This document shows positions 60,616 to 64,000 of a DNA stretch of 64,000 nucleotides, piece after piece; position 1 is the first letter of the stretch; the number at the start of each line of letters is the position of its first letter. The notes beneath the pieces were generated by a model. The model made no database searches. It saw only the letters and a list, made by a program, of their open reading frames with translations, and was not told where the DNA came from. The stretch comes from Candidatus Sulfotelmatobacter sp. (GTDB lineage Bacteria > Vulcanimicrobiota > Vulcanimicrobiia > Vulcanimicrobiales > Vulcanimicrobiaceae). The translations under genes were made by a program, and so were the position numbers. Location: NCBI GenBank assembly GCA_035504415.1, contig DATJRY010000010.1, forward strand, positions 186,001 through 250,000, given 5' to 3'.

Positions 60616-61454
60616 CGCGAGTGCGCGTCGCGCGCGCCGCGCCAGAGCAGCCGGAAGGCGATGAACGCCAGCATCGCCGCCAGGATGCGGATCAGCGTCC
60701 GCCCCGGCACGTAGCGCGAGACGCGCGCGCCCAACGGCGCGCCCAGCAGCGCGCCCAGTGCCGTCGCCAGCGTCAGGGTCAGGTCACCGTGGTAGTCGCC
60801 CTGCGCCGCGTGGATGATCGTCGCGACCAGCGAGGTCACCGCCAACACGGCGTGCGAGGTCGCGGTCGCGACGTGCTCGGGATAGTCGAGCACGGTGACC
60901 AGGAACGGTACCTGGATCGGGCCGCCGCCGATCCCGAACAACGCGGAGACGACGCCGACCACGACGCTTCCGAGCAGCCCCCAGCGCATGTCGAACGACC
61001 AGGCATAGCGGTTGCCGTGCGCGTCGGTCAGCGTGCGGTGCGTACCGCCGCGCGAGCCGCCCGGTGGGGTGCGCGGCTGGAACGCGAGCCAACCTGCCAT
61101 GATCAGCAGCAAGACGCCGAACAGCGGATCGAACCAGCCGCGCTCGAGGTTGTCGGCACCGGCGACGCCGGCGAACACGCCGGGGATCGCCGCCAGCGCG
61201 AACGGAATCGCGCTGCGCAGATCGACCCGCCGCTGACGCAGGTACGCGATCGTTCCGCTGCACGCGTTGGCGCACACGACCGCCAGCGAAAACGCCGTCA
61301 CGGTCCGCGTCTCCCAGCTCGGCTCGATCAACGCGACGACCGGCACGATCAGAAAGCCGCCGCCGACGCCGACCAGTGTCCCCAGCGCGCCGATCGCGAC
61401 GCCGAACAGGAGCGCCGCGAGATCGAGCAGCGAGAGGGCGTGAACGAAGCTCAC
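60612..61454 (-). CDS. TauE/SafE (TSUP) family permease
   Basis: 280 residues from GTG 61454 overlapping the kinase stop. About eight helices, with the twin family motif GTLVGVGGGFLIVPVV (24-39) and its repeat ALFGIGGGPIQVPFLV in the second half. Such permeases export sulfite, sulfoacetate or other anions. Substrate unknown. Middle gene of kinase-permease-methyltransferase. Confidence 0.9.
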   Translation of the reverse strand: MSFVHALSLLDLAALLFGVAIGALGTLVGVGGGFLIVPVVALIEPSWETRTVTAFSLAVVCANACSGTIAYLRQRRVDLRSAIPFALAAIPGVFAGVAGADNLERGWFDPLFGVLLLIMAGWLAFQPRTPPGGSRGGTHRTLTDAHGNRYAWSFDMRWGLLGSVVVGVVSALFGIGGGPIQVPFLVTVLDYPEHVATATSHAVLAVTSLVATIIHAAQGDYHGDLTLTLATALGALLGAPLGARVSRYVPGRTLIRILAAMLAFIAFRLLWRGARDAHSR

Positions 61455-62254
61455 ACCTCTGCCAGGACCGCGCGCCGCGCGGCCGCGGCGATGCGGCGCA
61501 GTACGACCAGCTCGGTCAGCGCGAAGACGTGCGAGAGCGCCTGGTCGGGGCCGTAGCGGCCCAGCTCGGCGAGGTTCGGCAGATCGAGCTTGCCTTCGAT
61601 CATGCGCACCAGCATGCGGCGCAGCTCCGCGGCCGCCTCGGTGTTCGGATCCGCGTCGAGAGCGATGCCGTCGGGCAGCTCGCGGTCGTCGACGAACTCG
61701 ACGCCCGCATGCGTGTAGCGGACCCGCACGTACGCGAACGCCGACTGCGGCTTCACGTAGAGCCGGTAATCGGCGCGGCGCTGCTCGCGCGCGTCGCGGA
61801 CGCGGCCGTCGTCGTCATCGGGCGACAGGTCGCGGTGCACGGTCCAGGGCAGGCGCAGGTCGTCTTCGCGTTCGAGCCAGACGGTGACGTCGAACAGCGA
61901 GCGCAGCACGTGCGTGTAGAGCGGGAAGCGGCCTTGCACGATGACGATCGGGCGGGACTCGACGATCTCGGTGCCGGCGACCGTGCCCGCAAGATGGTCG
62001 TACGCCGGCTTGTTGATCGCGAAGCCGTTGGCCAGCTTCCACACGTCCTCGTCCATCGCGGCGAAGTCGTGCGTCTTCGGATTCATCGGCGTCAAGCCGA
62101 CGGCGTTGCGCTGCGCGCGGTCGAGCGCGAAGTACCCGTCGAGGCCGGCGACGGCGCATTGGCCCTCGCCCAGCACGCGGCAGAGTCCCGCCGCCAGCGA
62201 CGACTTGCCGGTACCCGAGTCTCCGGCGATGGCGACCATGATCGGACGGGCCAT
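61451..62254 (-). CDS. Phosphoribulokinase/uridine kinase family protein
   Basis: 267 residues. P-loop GDSGTGKSS at 11-19; then LDGYFALDRAQRNAVG and MNPKTHDF, NKPAYDHLAGT and TVHRDL, a pattern close to phosphoribulokinase. The position of the PRK VIEGLHP glutamate reads VIVQGRFP, so a residue known to matter for catalysis is Gln here. Could be a phosphoribulokinase of altered specificity or a kinase with another acceptor. No RuBisCO is in the window. Coupled to the downstream permease. Confidence 0.75.
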   Translation of the reverse strand: MARPIMVAIAGDSGTGKSSLAAGLCRVLGEGQCAVAGLDGYFALDRAQRNAVGLTPMNPKTHDFAAMDEDVWKLANGFAINKPAYDHLAGTVAGTEIVESRPIVIVQGRFPLYTHVLRSLFDVTVWLEREDDLRLPWTVHRDLSPDDDDGRVRDAREQRRADYRLYVKPQSAFAYVRVRYTHAGVEFVDDRELPDGIALDADPNTEAAAELRRMLVRMIEGKLDLPNLAELGRYGPDQALSHVFALTELVVLRRIAAAARRAVLAEV

Positions 62255-62274
62255 GGCCGCCCCTTCGCCGCGCG

Positions 62275-63144
62275 TCAGCGGAACGCTGCCTGCAAATCCT
62301 CCAGACGCGGGTCGTCGGCACGCAGCTCGAGATGCGCGATCGGCGTCCGCGCCAAGCGTACGCCCTCTTCGAGCGTCGGGCGGTCATCCTGGTAGATGAT
62401 GCCCAGCGGGATGTCGCCGTCGCGCGTCAGCGCCGCGAATGCGGCGCCGCGGTCGTTCGGCGCGTAGTCCGGCCGCTGCGCGACGTCCTCGGTGTGCTCT
62501 TTGAACCACGCGTAGGTGTTGATCTTGTTGTAGGTCACGCACGGCGAGGCGACCTCGACGATCGAAAACCCCTTGTGCTCGATGGCCGCTTTGATCAGCG
62601 CGACGAGCTGCTTGGGCTGCGCCGAGAAACCGCGCGCCAAGAACGACGCGCCGGCCGCCAGCGCGACGGCCAACCCGTTGATCGGCGCGTCGGGATTGCC
62701 GTTGGGGCTGACCGAGGCGACGTAGCCGGTCGCGCTCGTCGGCGAGGCCTGCCCTTTGGTGAGCCCGTAGGTCTGGTTGTCCATCACGATATAGGTCATG
62801 TCGGGATTGCGGCGCACGGCGTGAATGAAGTGGCCGGCGCCGATCGCGTAGCCGTCGCCGTCACCGCCGGCGGCGATGACGGTCAGGTCGCGATTGGCCA
62901 GCTTGACCGCGGTCGCGACCGGCAGCGCGCGCCCGTGCACGCCGTGGAACGCGTAGCTATGCAGGTAGCCCGAGATCTTCCCCGAGCAGCCGATGCCCGA
63001 GATGAACGCGACGTCCTTGGGCTGTCGGCCCAGCTCCGCCAGTGCCTGTTTGAGGGCGGAGAGCACGCCGTAGTCGCCGCAGCCGGGACACCACCACGAC
63101 GGCGTCGCGGTGGCGAAATCCTTGGGCGTCAACGCGATCGCCAT
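62275..63144 (-). CDS. korB: 2-oxoacid:ferredoxin oxidoreductase beta subunit
   Basis: 289 residues. ThDP-binding KorB type: WWCPGCGDYGVLSALK, SGIGCSGKISGY, the GDGDGYAIG...NPDMTYIVMDNQTYGLTKGQ segment holding GDG and N, and NPNGNPDAP-like PNGNPDAPI. With KorA it converts 2-oxoglutarate (or another 2-oxoacid) and CoA to the acyl-CoA, CO2 and reduced ferredoxin. One base separates it from korA. The low-potential electrons could serve the AOR. Confidence 0.92.
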   Translation of the reverse strand: MAIALTPKDFATATPSWWCPGCGDYGVLSALKQALAELGRQPKDVAFISGIGCSGKISGYLHSYAFHGVHGRALPVATAVKLANRDLTVIAAGGDGDGYAIGAGHFIHAVRRNPDMTYIVMDNQTYGLTKGQASPTSATGYVASVSPNGNPDAPINGLAVALAAGASFLARGFSAQPKQLVALIKAAIEHKGFSIVEVASPCVTYNKINTYAWFKEHTEDVAQRPDYAPNDRGAAFAALTRDGDIPLGIIYQDDRPTLEEGVRLARTPIAHLELRADDPRLEDLQAAFR

Positions 63145-63145
63145 C

Positions 63146-64000
63146 TCAGCTCACCTCCGCGGCAACGTCCGCTTCGCTCAAGTTGCTGATCGGTTCGATG
63201 ATCTCGATCGGGCGGAACGGCCGGCCGTCGTACTTGCGCAAGCCGTGCAGCCCCTCGAGCGGGCCGACCACCGCGCGGATCAGCCGCTCGAGCTGTCCCG
63301 TGTAGTTGTTCTCCACCACGAACACGTGGGAGGCGCCGCGGAAGAACGCGCGGATCTCGTCCTCGGGGAACGGCCAGAGGGTGCGCAGCTGCAAGAAGCG
63401 GGTCGGAATGCGCATCGCCGCGAGCCGGTCGACGGCCTCCGCGATCGGGCTGCGGTTCGCGCCGTAGCCGATGATCCCCACGTCGGCGTCGGCGACGCCG
63501 TGCAGGATCGCACGCGGCAAGTCAGGCCGCATCGCCTCGAGCTTGCCCATGCGCTTGTCCATCATGCGCCGGCGGTTGCGCGCGTTCTCGGTGATGACGC
63601 CGCGCTCGTTGTGCTCGGAGCCCGCTTCGAGGTGCATCCCGCCTTCGACGCCGGGGATGACGCGCGGCGAGACGCCGCTCTCGGTGAACGCGTAGCGCTG
63701 GTACTCGCCGAAGGTGACCGCGCCGTCGGCGATCAGCTCGCCGCGGTCGATCCGCACGCCCGCGAGCTTGGGCGGCGGCAGCGTCATCTTGCTCTGGCAG
63801 AGCGCCTGTTCGGTCAACAGGAACACCGGCAGCTGGTACTGGTCGGCCAGGTTGAGCGCGAGCCCGGCGAACTCGAACGACTCCGAGACGGTGCCGGGCG
63901 CGATCACGACCCGCGGGATCTCACCGTGCCCGCCGTAGATCAGCGTGTTGAGGTTGCTCTGTTCGGTCTTGGTCGGCATCCCGGTCGAGGGACCGGCGCG
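63146..64000 (-). CDS. korA: 2-oxoacid:ferredoxin oxidoreductase alpha subunit (N-terminus outside window)
   Basis: The visible 284 residues begin in the middle of the gene: the window edge reads AGPSTGMPTKTEQSN, the conserved KorA motif, followed by HLEAGSEHNERG, VGIIGYGANRSPIAEAVDRL and VVENNYTGQLERL. Pairs with korB to form the heterodimer of the two-subunit type, with the gamma part likely fused at the N-terminus beyond the edge. 2-Oxoglutarate is the most common substrate for this form. Confidence 0.92.
   Translation of the reverse strand, partial: RAGPSTGMPTKTEQSNLNTLIYGGHGEIPRVVIAPGTVSESFEFAGLALNLADQYQLPVFLLTEQALCQSKMTLPPPKLAGVRIDRGELIADGAVTFGEYQRYAFTESGVSPRVIPGVEGGMHLEAGSEHNERGVITENARNRRRMMDKRMGKLEAMRPDLPRAILHGVADADVGIIGYGANRSPIAEAVDRLAAMRIPTRFLQLRTLWPFPEDEIRAFFRGASHVFVVENNYTGQLERLIRAVVGPLEGLHGLRKYDGRPFRPIEIIEPISNLSEADVAAEVS

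Noticed and set aside
1-64000. Insertion sequences, prophage, CRISPR or integrons
   Set aside because: No transposase, integrase, repeat-spacer array or paired terminal repeats were found.

Overview
This is a gene-dense, very GC-rich (roughly 70%) bacterial chromosomal window of about 60 protein genes, one tRNA and an SRP RNA, with no insertion sequence, prophage or CRISPR array that I can see. Genes sit in short, tightly packed operons. GTG starts are very common, and at least 13 junctions have the downstream GTG overlapping the upstream TGA as GTGA. The gene mix (pyrophosphate-type phosphofructokinase, 2-oxoacid:ferredoxin oxidoreductase, tungsten-type aldehyde oxidoreductase, SpoIIE/STAS/anti-sigma switch, type IV pilus motor proteins, actinobacterial-like DeoC/aldehyde dehydrogenase set) would fit a little-studied high-GC phylum such as Candidatus Eremiobacterota. 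That placement is inference; there is no rRNA or marker gene in the window to prove it.

Region by region. 1-1.8 kb (minus): SRP RNA, a DUF4446 protein, an M23 peptidase and a YggT protein cut by the window edge. 1.9-11 kb: a membrane diguanylate cyclase, deoxyribose-phosphate aldolase, a SpoIIE phosphatase/STAS/HATPase partner-switching operon, an aldehyde dehydrogenase and a PAS-GAF-GGDEF-EAL protein. 11-12.3 kb: an EgtB-like enzyme. 12.4-21 kb: an oxalate-use island made of an OxlT-type antiporter, a convergent operon gntR-oxc-frc-acyl-CoA synthetase (NDP-forming), and a divergent PrpF-like gene. The antiporter and the gntR operon carry related palindromic GTATAC sites that I read as operators of the GntR protein.

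21-31 kb: a secreted hypothetical protein, pyrophosphate-type phosphofructokinase, isocitrate dehydrogenase, a cobalamin-binding protein, a short lower-GC island, inorganic pyrophosphatase, a CLC channel, a VOC protein and the cobalamin lower-ligand operon cobC-cobT-cobS. 31-37 kb: a ferritin-like protein, DUF429, small Cys-rich and ALDH-like proteins, tRNA-Ser(GGA), an FAD oxidoreductase, a DmpA-family peptidase and a PilZ protein. 37-42.7 kb (minus): moeA, moeA-PBP, moaD and aldehyde ferredoxin oxidoreductase, a self-contained tungsten/molybdenum enzyme operon.

42.7-52 kb: PEP carboxykinase, a membrane hypothetical protein, YjbQ, then an overlapping operon pilB-pilT-pilC-sigma factor. 52-61 kb: a phosphate-type MFS permease, two SDRs, two methyltransferases, a hydrolase, an extradiol dioxygenase, a lone ketoacyl synthase, a CGNR regulator and a TauE/SafE permease. 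The right edge holds a phosphoribulokinase-like kinase and korB/korA, the latter cut by the window end.

The strongest candidates for something new are the oxalate regulon with its ADP-forming acyl-CoA synthetase, the pilus-motor operon that encodes its own sigma factor, and the phosphoribulokinase-like kinase with an altered catalytic motif.
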